From assembly GCA_030669415.1 (NCBI GenBank), contig DAOVDS010000004.1, positions 1 to 38,305 of the forward strand: 38,305 nt of DNA, given 5' to 3'. Source of the stretch: a bacterium (GTDB lineage Bacteria; Planctomycetota; SKW154; DAOVDS01). Positions 27,263-34,753 of this stretch are shown in pieces (positions within the stretch are counted from its first letter, which is position 1; each line of letters opens with the position of its first letter). The position numbers and the translations under genes were made by a program. The notes below the pieces were generated by a model. The model was given only the letters and a program-made list of their open reading frames with translations, made no database searches and was not told the DNA's origin.

Positions 27263-28174
27263 ATGGCGTTCGAGGAAAAATCAGTACTCGTGGTGGATGA
27301 CGAGGAAATTGTAAGGGAGTCGGTAGCTCAGTGGCTTCAGAGCGAGGGCTACAACGTTGACAGCGCGGCAGACGGACTCGAAGCGCTTGAGAGAGTCAAG
27401 GACCATGACTACGGTGTGATGGTCCTGGACATGAAGATGCCCGGGATGGACGGTCTGACAGTCCTCAAGCAGGTGCATGAGATAACCCCGCAGACCAAGG
27501 TGATAATCATCACCGCATACGCGAGCGTTGAGACAGCCGTGCAGGCACTCCAGGACGGTGCCGTTGACTACATTGTGAAGCCCTTTGAGCCCGAGAAGCT
27601 GGAGGCATCAGTTGCGAAATGGGTCGGCAGGCCCAAAATCACTTCGGGCAGCGCCTCCACAGAAACATCCTCGGCGAAATCGCAGGAAGAGGAGAGCGCT
27701 GTCGCCCTGACTGCCGTCCTCGAGAAGGCGAAAGAGCTTCTTGGCAGCGGAAACGCTGACGAAGCACTCGCCGCGATAAATGCCGCCCTTGGCGTCGCCG
27801 CCCCGCCCGCACCCGCGCCGGAGAAGGTAGCAGAAAAAGAAAAAGCCGCCCGGCCCAAGGTCAAGCCGGGCAAGTACTTCCCGCCACACTTCTGGGAAGG
27901 ATGCTTTATCTACACTTGCGGCAAGGATACCTGCCCGTTCACCGCCGAGTGCTTCGGCGCCCAGACAAAGCACCAGCGCGAGACGGAGAAGTTCATCCAG
28001 CATGTCAATCAGATACTGCTCGACGGCGGTACACTCACCGCACAGGAACAGGCGGAAGTTGACCACGCGACAAAACACCACGGCGCACAGCTCGACCCCA
28101 AGCAGGGCATCTATATAATCAGCAAGACCGCCCTGAGAAACAAGCCCGGACTCGGCGGCGCCTACTTCAGGTAG
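27263..28174 (+). CDS. Response regulator (REC) with uncharacterised C-terminal Cys-rich domain
   Basis: VLVVDDEEIVRESVAQWLQSEGYNVDSAADG...IVKPFEPEKL; C-terminus WEGCFIYTCGKDTCPFTAECFGAQTKHQRETEKFIQHVNQILLDGG. Confidence 0.88.
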   Translation: MAFEEKSVLVVDDEEIVRESVAQWLQSEGYNVDSAADGLEALERVKDHDYGVMVLDMKMPGMDGLTVLKQVHEITPQTKVIIITAYASVETAVQALQDGAVDYIVKPFEPEKLEASVAKWVGRPKITSGSASTETSSAKSQEEESAVALTAVLEKAKELLGSGNADEALAAINAALGVAAPPAPAPEKVAEKEKAARPKVKPGKYFPPHFWEGCFIYTCGKDTCPFTAECFGAQTKHQRETEKFIQHVNQILLDGGTLTAQEQAEVDHATKHHGAQLDPKQGIYIISKTALRNKPGLGGAYFR

Positions 28175-28180
28175 AATCCC

Positions 28181-28270
28181 AAGCCGCGTCCTTCAGGGCG
28201 CGGGCAATAAAGCCGCGGGTTTCAACCCGCGGATGTTCAGCCGCGCTGTTTACAACGCGAGATAAGATTT
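28181..28270. repeat. Dispersed GC-rich palindromic repeat
   Basis: agccgcgggtttcaacccgcggatgttcagccgcgc; 26-nt core shared with 28887-28912. Confidence 0.6.
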
Positions 28271-28274
28271 CCAA

Positions 28275-28303
28275 AGCCCCGCCGTTTATCGGCGGGGTTG
28301 TTT
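28275..28303 (+). terminator. Possible rho-independent terminator
   Basis: ccccgccgtttatcggcgggg followed by ttgtttt. Confidence 0.5.
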
Positions 28304-28337
28304 TAGGCCCGCAGCCTGAGTGGAGAAGAGCCGCGGC

Positions 28338-28366
28338 TTGCTTTCGCCCGCACATTGTGGTATAAT
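28338..28366 (+). promoter_or_regulatory. sigma70-like promoter (TTGCTT-N17-TATAAT)
   Basis: Consensus -10 and 17-nt spacer, 9 nt before ATG 28376. Confidence 0.55.
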
Positions 28367-28375
28367 AGAAGTGAG

Positions 28376-28564
28376 ATGAGAAACGCATTCTGCATCCTGA
28401 CAATCGCCCTGCTCCTCCCCGCCTGCAGCGGGGCTTCTCAACTCTTGCAGACAGTCTGTTGTGGCGGTAATAACTTATCAAGAGCACCTGGGACGGTCCC
28501 AGGTCAAGTCCACTTGGGAAATCTGGGCATATCCTTGGGCAACCCCCAAAAGGAGTGTAGTTGA
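28376..28564 (+). CDS. Very small lipoprotein-like ORF
   Basis: MRNAFCILTIALLLPACSGAS lipobox; overlaps next ORF. Confidence 0.4.
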   Translation: MRNAFCILTIALLLPACSGASQLLQTVCCGGNNLSRAPGTVPGQVHLGNLGISLGNPQKECS

Positions 28565-28872
28565 TTTCGCGCTCAGCAGTTACTTCGTTCGTTCTTGGCA
28601 TCTGGGGAGGTCTCCATTTCCCTCTCATTATCGTAGCATTGAGGTGTGGTGCATCTTCACTGACTGTTGTAATTCTGTGGGCTTCAGTTCTACCTGCGTG
28701 TATCGGAGCACTGGTCATGGGCGTAGTAGCTGTATGCAAACTCAGCCGCAGTCGAAGCACAGCAAAAGGCCAATGGATGGCGCTTATCGGGATGGTACTG
28801 AGTGGACTCGGACTATCGTTTCTGCCGGTGACAGCATATCTGATATTTATCCCACACCTATCGGTATTATAG
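28561..28872 (+). CDS. Small multi-pass membrane protein (DUF4190-like)
   Basis: Three hydrophobic segments, GQWMALIGMVLSGLGLSFLPV; TTG start. Confidence 0.5.
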   Translation: MISRSAVTSFVLGIWGGLHFPLIIVALRCGASSLTVVILWASVLPACIGALVMGVVAVCKLSRSRSTAKGQWMALIGMVLSGLGLSFLPVTAYLIFIPHLSVL

Positions 28873-28990
28873 TGCGAGCCGCGCCCTTCAACCCGCGGAT
28901 GTTCAACCGCGCCGCCTGCGGCGCGGGGATATGATGCCATAAATGCCGCAGCCAAACAACCCCGCCGCACAGCAGCGGGGCTTCTAAAAT
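28873..28990. repeat. Dispersed GC-rich palindromic repeat cluster
   Basis: ttcaacccgcggatgttcaaccgcgc; ccgcgccgcctgcggcgcgg; gccataaatgccgcagccaaac; ccccgccgcacagcagcggggcttct. Confidence 0.65.
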
Positions 28991-28996
28991 GACACG

Positions 28997-29068
28997 AGCG
29001 GGTGAGGGGAGTCGAACCCACGACAGCAACGTTGGCAACGTTGCGCTCTACCACTGAGCTACACCCGC
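28997..29068 (-). tRNA. tRNA-Gly (anticodon GCC)
   Basis: Reverse complement GCGGGTGTAGCTCAGTGGTAGAGCGCAACGTTGCCAACGTTGCTGTCGTGGGTTCGACTCCCCTCACCCGCT folds as cloverleaf; TTGCCAA anticodon loop; no encoded CCA. Confidence 0.95.
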
Positions 29069-29081
29069 TTACTACTCTTCA

Positions 29082-29109
29082 ATTCTACGTCCTGAGTCAC
29101 GACGGTCAA
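29082..29109 (-). promoter_or_regulatory. sigma70-like promoter for tRNA-Gly (TTGACC-N16-TAGAAT)
   Basis: Minus-strand reading of ggtcaa/attcta. Confidence 0.4.
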
Positions 29110-29140
29110 CCATTTTTTTGACGAAATCGACTGCCCGCTC

Positions 29141-29169
29141 TTGCAGTAATTCGGCTCAGCCCATATAAT
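29141..29169 (+). promoter_or_regulatory. sigma70-like promoter (TTGCAG-N17-TATAAT)
   Basis: Consensus -10, 17-nt spacer, about 360 nt upstream of the first HtrA-like gene. Confidence 0.5.
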
Positions 29170-29529
29170 CCGGGAAGTAGTGGCTTGCCACTTTTGGAAA
29201 TAGCTGTTGAGTTTCCTGTGTTCTGGAAGTGAGGCGTAAACAGGAACGTACAATTTCAATAGTGACGGTGCAGTAGTTTTTGAGGCCCACGAACATTGTA
29301 GTCGAGATGGGTCCGCAGTTTGAGGGCAACCCGGACAGGACGTGCGAGGCTTTTGGGCACATTTCCGGCGCCATAGCAGGCGTGAAGCGCGGCCAGCCAG
29401 GTGCCGGTGCCGGGCCATAGTAGCGGCGGTTTGCGAAGACACCGATGTCTAACTTGGGAAGCTCTCGCGCGTATAACTCTTTAGGAAGCTCCGGCCACAA
29501 CAGATTCTTCGAACATCATGGGGGGACCG

Positions 29530-30882
29530 ATGTCAGCAAGACGCGCAATTTCGACGGCAGTTCTGGTGCTGGTTGTCACGCTAACGGCAGCGCCGCTCTT
29601 CGCACAGGGGAGGAAAGACCTCGAAGACCTCCAGGACAAGACCATCGAGCTCATGAGGAAAGTCCAGAAAGCCACTGTGGCGATTCACTGCAAGCTCGAT
29701 GGCAAGAGGCCGACTACGCCGCGCCTCCCCGTGAGGGGCATGCGGCGCCGGCCCGGTGCGGGCAGCTACTTCGGCACAGGCGCGCTAATCAGCTCCGACG
29801 GTTACATCCTCACTTCCACAAGCGTCGTCCCTCCCAAGGGTAAAGAAATAAAGGTGTACTTCGAGAATGGCAAGGTCTACGATGCCAAGCTGGTCGGCTT
29901 CGAGGAAAGAAACAACGTAACCCTGATTAAGATAGACGCAACCGGCCTGCCCACGCTCAAGCTGGGCTCCTCTAAGAACGTCAAGGTCGGACAGGTAGCA
30001 TTCACTTTCGGCAACCCTTACGACTGCATCCTCAATGACCACCAGGTTGCCATTTCGATGGGCGTGGTCAGCGGAGTCTACCGGCTTCGCGGTGACGGCG
30101 ATTACACCGGCAGGGTCATCGAGACTGACGCAGCCCTGAACGCCGGCAACGACGGCGGGCCGCTCGTCAACGTCAGAGGCGAGGTTACCGGGATACTCAA
30201 TCTCAGCTATTCCTATTCCAAGTGGCTCAACGTCGCGGTCCCGATTGACCAGATTAAGTTCATCCTCGACGACCTCAAGAAGAACGCCGAGATAACCCCG
30301 AAGTACGGCTTTTCCATAGCGGAGGAAGCCTACCCGGGCGGCGGTGTCGAGCTAACCAAGGTGCGCAGGAACACGCCCGCGAGAAAAGCGAGGCTTCGCA
30401 GGGGAGATGTCGTGCTCGAAGTAGACGGCCTTGCCGTCGAGAACCCGGAGGAGCTCGCCAAGGAGCTCACCGTTCTGCCGCCGGGGAGCGAGGTCACTTT
30501 CCTCATCCGCCGCAGCGATGAGGAAATGGTCGTAAAGCTCACCTCCGGTAAGGTTGTCAAGGAGCGAAAGAAGCCGGAACCCGAGCCCGAGCCGGAGCCC
30601 GAGCCACAGCCGGTAGCCAGGGAGCGGGGCACCATGGGCGTGCGCGCCACCCAGGAGAAGGACCACCTTGTCATAACAAAGGTCGCCGAGGGCGGTGCCG
30701 GCGCCGAAGCGGGTATCAAGGTCGGCGACAAGCTGCTTGAAGCAAACGGCAAGAAGGTCAAGACGCTTGATGAGCTTTCCGCCATCCTCAAGAGCTTGCA
30801 TGCGGGCGACAAGATCGAGGTGCTCATCGAGCGGGACGGATGGACTAAGAAAATCGAGCTTACGCTGAAGAAGAAACAGTAG
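29530..30882 (+). CDS. HtrA/Deg-like protein with two PDZ domains, predicted pseudoprotease
   Basis: Trypsin-like fold (YFGTGALISSDGYILTSTSVV...RNNVTLIKID...ETDAALNAGNDGGPLVN) with His, Asp and Ser positions replaced; EPEPEPEPEPQP linker; PDZ. Confidence 0.85.
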   Translation: MSARRAISTAVLVLVVTLTAAPLFAQGRKDLEDLQDKTIELMRKVQKATVAIHCKLDGKRPTTPRLPVRGMRRRPGAGSYFGTGALISSDGYILTSTSVVPPKGKEIKVYFENGKVYDAKLVGFEERNNVTLIKIDATGLPTLKLGSSKNVKVGQVAFTFGNPYDCILNDHQVAISMGVVSGVYRLRGDGDYTGRVIETDAALNAGNDGGPLVNVRGEVTGILNLSYSYSKWLNVAVPIDQIKFILDDLKKNAEITPKYGFSIAEEAYPGGGVELTKVRRNTPARKARLRRGDVVLEVDGLAVENPEELAKELTVLPPGSEVTFLIRRSDEEMVVKLTSGKVVKERKKPEPEPEPEPEPQPVARERGTMGVRATQEKDHLVITKVAEGGAGAEAGIKVGDKLLEANGKKVKTLDELSAILKSLHAGDKIEVLIERDGWTKKIELTLKKKQ

Positions 30883-30907
30883 GCATCCTCAATACAGGAG
30901 AACGCAG

Positions 30908-31978
30908 ATGAAGAAGATTCTCGTACTTGCGGCGGCCGCGGCGGTGCTCGCATTCGCACTCCCCGCGCCTGCCCAGGAATCCGAGCCCAAGGAAGACTCC
31001 AACCCGCTCGCCAAGCTGGAAGAGGCCTTCCAGAAAGCCGCCGACAAGGTCAAGGATGCGGTTGTCAGCATCGATGTCGAGCGCGACTCGTCCATCCCCG
31101 AGACGGATGACGAGAAGAAGCCCAAGCCCGTGCTCGGGCGCGAGGCACGCACAAGGCCGGGCAAGTACTACCGCCGCCCCAAGGGCCCTGTCAGCGGTGT
31201 GCTTGTCTCCTCTGACGGCTATATCGTCACCTCGCTCTTCAACGTCCGCGGCAACAACATCAAGAAAATCAAGGTCACGCTGCCCAGCGGCAAGCGGCTC
31301 GAAGCTACCCGCCTCGGCTGGGATGAGAACACTGACGTGGCAGTCATAAAGGTGAAGGGAAAAGACCTGCCGCACGTCAAGTTCGCCAAGACGAGCCACC
31401 TCAAGCCCGGACATTTCATCGTCGTTGTCGGAAGGGGTGATGACAGGCTCAGCCTCACTGTCAACTTCGGCATCGTCTCGGCACTCAACCGCCTCGACGG
31501 CAGGGCAATCCAGATAGATGCGGCCCTGAACTACGGGAACACCGGCGGTGTCGTCGTTGATATCGATGGCAAGGCTGTCGGCATTGCCTGCCACGTTTCC
31601 GACCGCGCCGTCACGGGCCAGAACTCCGGCGTCGGGTTCATGACTCCGCCGGAGAAGCTCCTCGAGAACCTCGTTCTTATGAAGGAAGGCGCCAAGATCA
31701 AGAAGGACAAGAAGCCCTTCCTCGGCGTGCAGGCATCGCAGGGCGCGAAAGACATAAAGGGCGCCGAGGTCGTTCGCGTACTGCCAAACACGCCCGCCGC
31801 CGAAGCGGGCATGCAGAACGGCGACATCATCGTCGAGTTCAACGGCGCCAAGATTACGGACTGGGACAGCCTGCGCGAGGAGATTGCAAAGACAACGGTC
31901 GGCCAGAAGGTGAAGCTGAAAATCAAGCGCGCCGACGCCGAAGTCACGCTGGAACTTGAAATGGGCGAGAAGCCCTGA
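30908..31978 (+). CDS. HtrA/Deg-like protein with one PDZ domain, catalytic His and Ser replaced
   Basis: GVLVSSDGYIVTSLFNVRG...DENTDVAVIKV...QIDAALNYGNTGGVVVDIDG; C-terminal PDZ KKPFLGVQ... Confidence 0.85.
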   Translation: MKKILVLAAAAAVLAFALPAPAQESEPKEDSNPLAKLEEAFQKAADKVKDAVVSIDVERDSSIPETDDEKKPKPVLGREARTRPGKYYRRPKGPVSGVLVSSDGYIVTSLFNVRGNNIKKIKVTLPSGKRLEATRLGWDENTDVAVIKVKGKDLPHVKFAKTSHLKPGHFIVVVGRGDDRLSLTVNFGIVSALNRLDGRAIQIDAALNYGNTGGVVVDIDGKAVGIACHVSDRAVTGQNSGVGFMTPPEKLLENLVLMKEGAKIKKDKKPFLGVQASQGAKDIKGAEVVRVLPNTPAAEAGMQNGDIIVEFNGAKITDWDSLREEIAKTTVGQKVKLKIKRADAEVTLELEMGEKP

Positions 31979-31995
31979 TTCGAAAGGAGCCACAC

Positions 31996-33282
31996 GTGCG
32001 AAAATCCGCCTTCGCCGCGGTATTCCTGGGGGCCATGCTGCTGTGCTCGGTACTGCCGGCCCAGGATGACACAACCGAGTATGCAAAAAGCGTCCAGAAA
32101 GCTATCGCCAAGGTGACGGCGAAGGTCTCGGCGGCTTTCGTCAACTTCGGCGGCGGCTCCGGTATCGTCGTCTCACCCGACGGGCTCGTGGTCACAAACA
32201 ACCACGTCGCCGGACGCTCCATGAACTGGGTCCTCCGAATGCCGGGCGGCGAACGCGGCAAGCGCTTCAAAGCCAAGATGCTCTGGCGTGACCCGCGCGG
32301 TGACATCGCCCTGCTCCAGCTCGAGTTGAAAGAGGGCGAGAAGGTCCCCTACGTCGAGATGGCCGACTCCGATAAAATCCGCGTCGGCGCGTTCGCCATC
32401 GCACTGGGCACACCCTTCATGACCGCCAACGAGGACTCCATCCCGACCGTCACCTTCGGCGTTGTAAGTGTCATTCACACGAACAAGGGCGGCTACTCCG
32501 ACGCCATCCAGACAGACGCGCCCGTAAACCCCGGCAACTCCGGCGGGCCGCTCTTGGACCTCGACGGCAGGCTCCTGGGCATCAACGGCCAGATAAGGGT
32601 TCGCTTCCCCTACCGCGTAAACACCGGCATAGGGCTGGCCATCCCCACAAACCAGATTAAGCGCTTCATGGAAGCCTACAAGGAGGTCAAGGACGGCAGT
32701 GTCGTCTACCACGGACAGATAGTGGGCCTCACAGTCAAGAAAGACCCCACCTGCGCCGAGGGTGCGCTTGTCGAGAAGGTCAAGGAGGACTCGACCGCCG
32801 ACAAGGCCGGCTTCCAGAAAGGCGATGTAATTGTCCGGGTGAATGAGTACGAAATCTTCAACTACGTGCGTTTCGCAGGAGTGGTAGGCACCTACCCCGA
32901 GAAGTCGAAGCTCGACGTGGTGGTAATGCGCGACGGCGAAGAGCACAAGCTCGCCGTTACTCTTGACCGCCTCGGCGCGGGACGCCAGCGGCCTGTCAGG
33001 ACAAACCCCAAGGCCGCCTTCCTCGGCGTGCGGTTCTCGCCCGTCCCGAACGCCGACGGCGTGGAGCTCCAGCAGGTGGTGCCCAACACCCCGGCGGACA
33101 AGGCCGGCCTGAAAGCCGGCGATGTCATCACCAAGTTCGGCGGGAAGAAGATTGAGAACGCCGACGATATTCGCCAGGTCCTGAGCAAGAAGAAGCCCGG
33201 CGACAAGGTCAAGGTGAAAATCCTGCGCGACGGCGAGGAGAAGGAGCTCGAAGTTACACTCGAGGCGCGCGGCAACAGGTAG
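31996..33282 (+). CDS. HtrA/Deg serine protease with two PDZ domains, intact triad
   Basis: GSGIVVSPDGLVVTNNHVAG, PRGDIALLQLE, QTDAPVNPGNSGGPLLDLDG; two PDZ domains. Confidence 0.93.
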   Translation: MRKSAFAAVFLGAMLLCSVLPAQDDTTEYAKSVQKAIAKVTAKVSAAFVNFGGGSGIVVSPDGLVVTNNHVAGRSMNWVLRMPGGERGKRFKAKMLWRDPRGDIALLQLELKEGEKVPYVEMADSDKIRVGAFAIALGTPFMTANEDSIPTVTFGVVSVIHTNKGGYSDAIQTDAPVNPGNSGGPLLDLDGRLLGINGQIRVRFPYRVNTGIGLAIPTNQIKRFMEAYKEVKDGSVVYHGQIVGLTVKKDPTCAEGALVEKVKEDSTADKAGFQKGDVIVRVNEYEIFNYVRFAGVVGTYPEKSKLDVVVMRDGEEHKLAVTLDRLGAGRQRPVRTNPKAAFLGVRFSPVPNADGVELQQVVPNTPADKAGLKAGDVITKFGGKKIENADDIRQVLSKKKPGDKVKVKILRDGEEKELEVTLEARGNR

Positions 33283-33286
33283 CTTA

Positions 33287-33718
33287 ATGGTCAGCCCCAA
33301 CCGTTACTATTGGCTTATTGTCTGTTGGCTGCTAACTGCTCTTGCAGGCTGCGTCCAGCCCGGCACACCCATCCCGGAACACAGAGTTCGCGGGCTACCC
33401 GAAGGCTTCCCCGCCGACTTCCCGCTCCACATCCAGTTCTCCGTTGCCGACACGGCCGAGAAGCTCCACTGGCCATCCGGTGATTACTTCCTCGTCAAGT
33501 TTGTCACCGAGCTCAAACCGAACGAGATCCACTACTTCTTCCGCAAGGAACTGACAACCGACCGCGGCTACGAGATGACCCGCGAGTCAGGCGAGCCTTC
33601 CGGCGCAGGCACTCTCGTCTTCAGGAAAGGCAGGCGACACGTTGAGGTGAGCATCGGCACTGAGGAAGGCAGAAACACCATACTTCTGAGACTCAAGGAC
33701 CGCAAACAGGGGGAATAG
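33287..33718 (+). CDS. Small lipoprotein, unknown function
   Basis: YYWLIVCWLLTALAGCVQP lipobox. Confidence 0.6.
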   Translation: MVSPNRYYWLIVCWLLTALAGCVQPGTPIPEHRVRGLPEGFPADFPLHIQFSVADTAEKLHWPSGDYFLVKFVTELKPNEIHYFFRKELTTDRGYEMTRESGEPSGAGTLVFRKGRRHVEVSIGTEEGRNTILLRLKDRKQGE

Positions 33719-33721
33719 GCG

Positions 33722-34375
33722 ATGAAAGTCACCTGGCTCGGACACAGCGGGTTCATGCTTGAAGCTTCCCAGACAATCGTAATAGACCCCTTCCTCACCG
33801 GCAACCCCAAGGCCGCCATGAAACCCGAAGATATCAAGAAGTGCGACATTATGCTCCTCACGCACGACCACGGTGACCACATCGCCGATGTCGCGGCTAT
33901 CTGCAAGGCTACCGGCGCAACGCTCTACAGCACGCACGAGCTCGCCACCATGCTTGCAGAAGAAGGCCTGAAGACTGAAGGCATGAACATAGGCGGCACG
34001 CTTAACCTCCAGGGCGTGGAAATCCACATGGTCAACGCCCAGCACACTACCGCCTCCGGACACGCCATTGGCTTCATTGTGATTGCGGACACCAAGTGCA
34101 TCTACCATGCCGGGGACACAGGCCTTTTCGGCGACATGAGAATTATCGGCGACTTCTTCAAGATAAACCTCGCCATGGTGCCCATAGGCGACCGCTACAC
34201 CATGGGGCCCGCTTCAGCCGCACGCGCGGTCGAGCTGCTGCGCGCCGAGAAGGTCATACCCATGCACTACAACACCTTCCCCGCGGTCGAGCAGGACCCC
34301 AGGCAGTTTGTCGAGCTTGTCGGCTCAAGCGCACAGGTTATCGTCCTGAACCCCGGCGACTCCTGCCAGCTCTAA
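33722..34375 (+). CDS. Metal-dependent hydrolase, UPF0173 (metallo-beta-lactamase fold)
   Basis: MKVTWLGHSGFMLEASQTIVIDPFLTGNP...LLTHDHGDHIAD...YHAGDTGLFGDM...MHYNTFP. Confidence 0.93.
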   Translation: MKVTWLGHSGFMLEASQTIVIDPFLTGNPKAAMKPEDIKKCDIMLLTHDHGDHIADVAAICKATGATLYSTHELATMLAEEGLKTEGMNIGGTLNLQGVEIHMVNAQHTTASGHAIGFIVIADTKCIYHAGDTGLFGDMRIIGDFFKINLAMVPIGDRYTMGPASAARAVELLRAEKVIPMHYNTFPAVEQDPRQFVELVGSSAQVIVLNPGDSCQL

Positions 34376-34419
34376 GACGGACAAGCATACTGCTCACCTG
34401 TGGTCTCAAGATAGTGGTG

Positions 34420-34610
34420 TAATACGGAATCCAGAAAATAACCTTTCATAGCTGGACGACACAAAATGTCATTGCGAGGAGGAGGCGCAGCCTCCGACGT
34501 GGCAATCTCAAGAGGCGCCTGAAGATGAGATTGCCACGCTCCCTTCGGTCGCTCGCAATGACGGATAGCGACAACCGTGCATCAACGGTTACTTTCTGCA
34601 ATCCGTATTA
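34420..34610. repeat. Nested palindromic element, copy B, GTCATTGCGAG core, opposite orientation to copy A
   Basis: Outer arms taatacggaatccagaaaataacc / ggttactttctgcaatccgtatta; core gtcattgcgaggaggaggcgcagcctccgacgtggcaatctc...gagattgccacgctcccttcggtcgctcgcaatgac. Confidence 0.8.
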
Positions 34611-34674
34611 GTGCTCCTGGGCGCGAGATGCAGGGGAAGTGGCTGTGTCGCTGCTGAAGTTTCTCATTTTTCTA

Positions 34675-34703
34675 TTGACAAACGGGCATCGAGTTGCCAT
34701 AAT
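34675..34703 (+). promoter_or_regulatory. sigma70-like promoter (TTGACA-N17-CATAAT)
   Basis: Upstream of lipoprotein CDS 34754. Confidence 0.5.
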
Positions 34704-34753
34704 TCTACACTGCGAAAGAAGATGGTTTCTAACCCTGGCTGAAGGGAGCGAGG

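Noticed and set aside
28167-29054. 295-aa minus-strand ORF
   Set aside because: Runs through tRNA-Gly, palindromic repeats and plus-strand ORFs; repeat-driven open frame.
29164-29529. 6S RNA, tmRNA, RNase P RNA or SRP RNA in the leader region
   Set aside because: None of the recognisable conserved motifs of these RNAs could be identified by eye; kept only as an unclassified leader/ncRNA candidate.
30860-33300. 408-aa and 375-aa minus-strand ORFs
   Set aside because: Antisense to the HtrA-like genes; no family signature.
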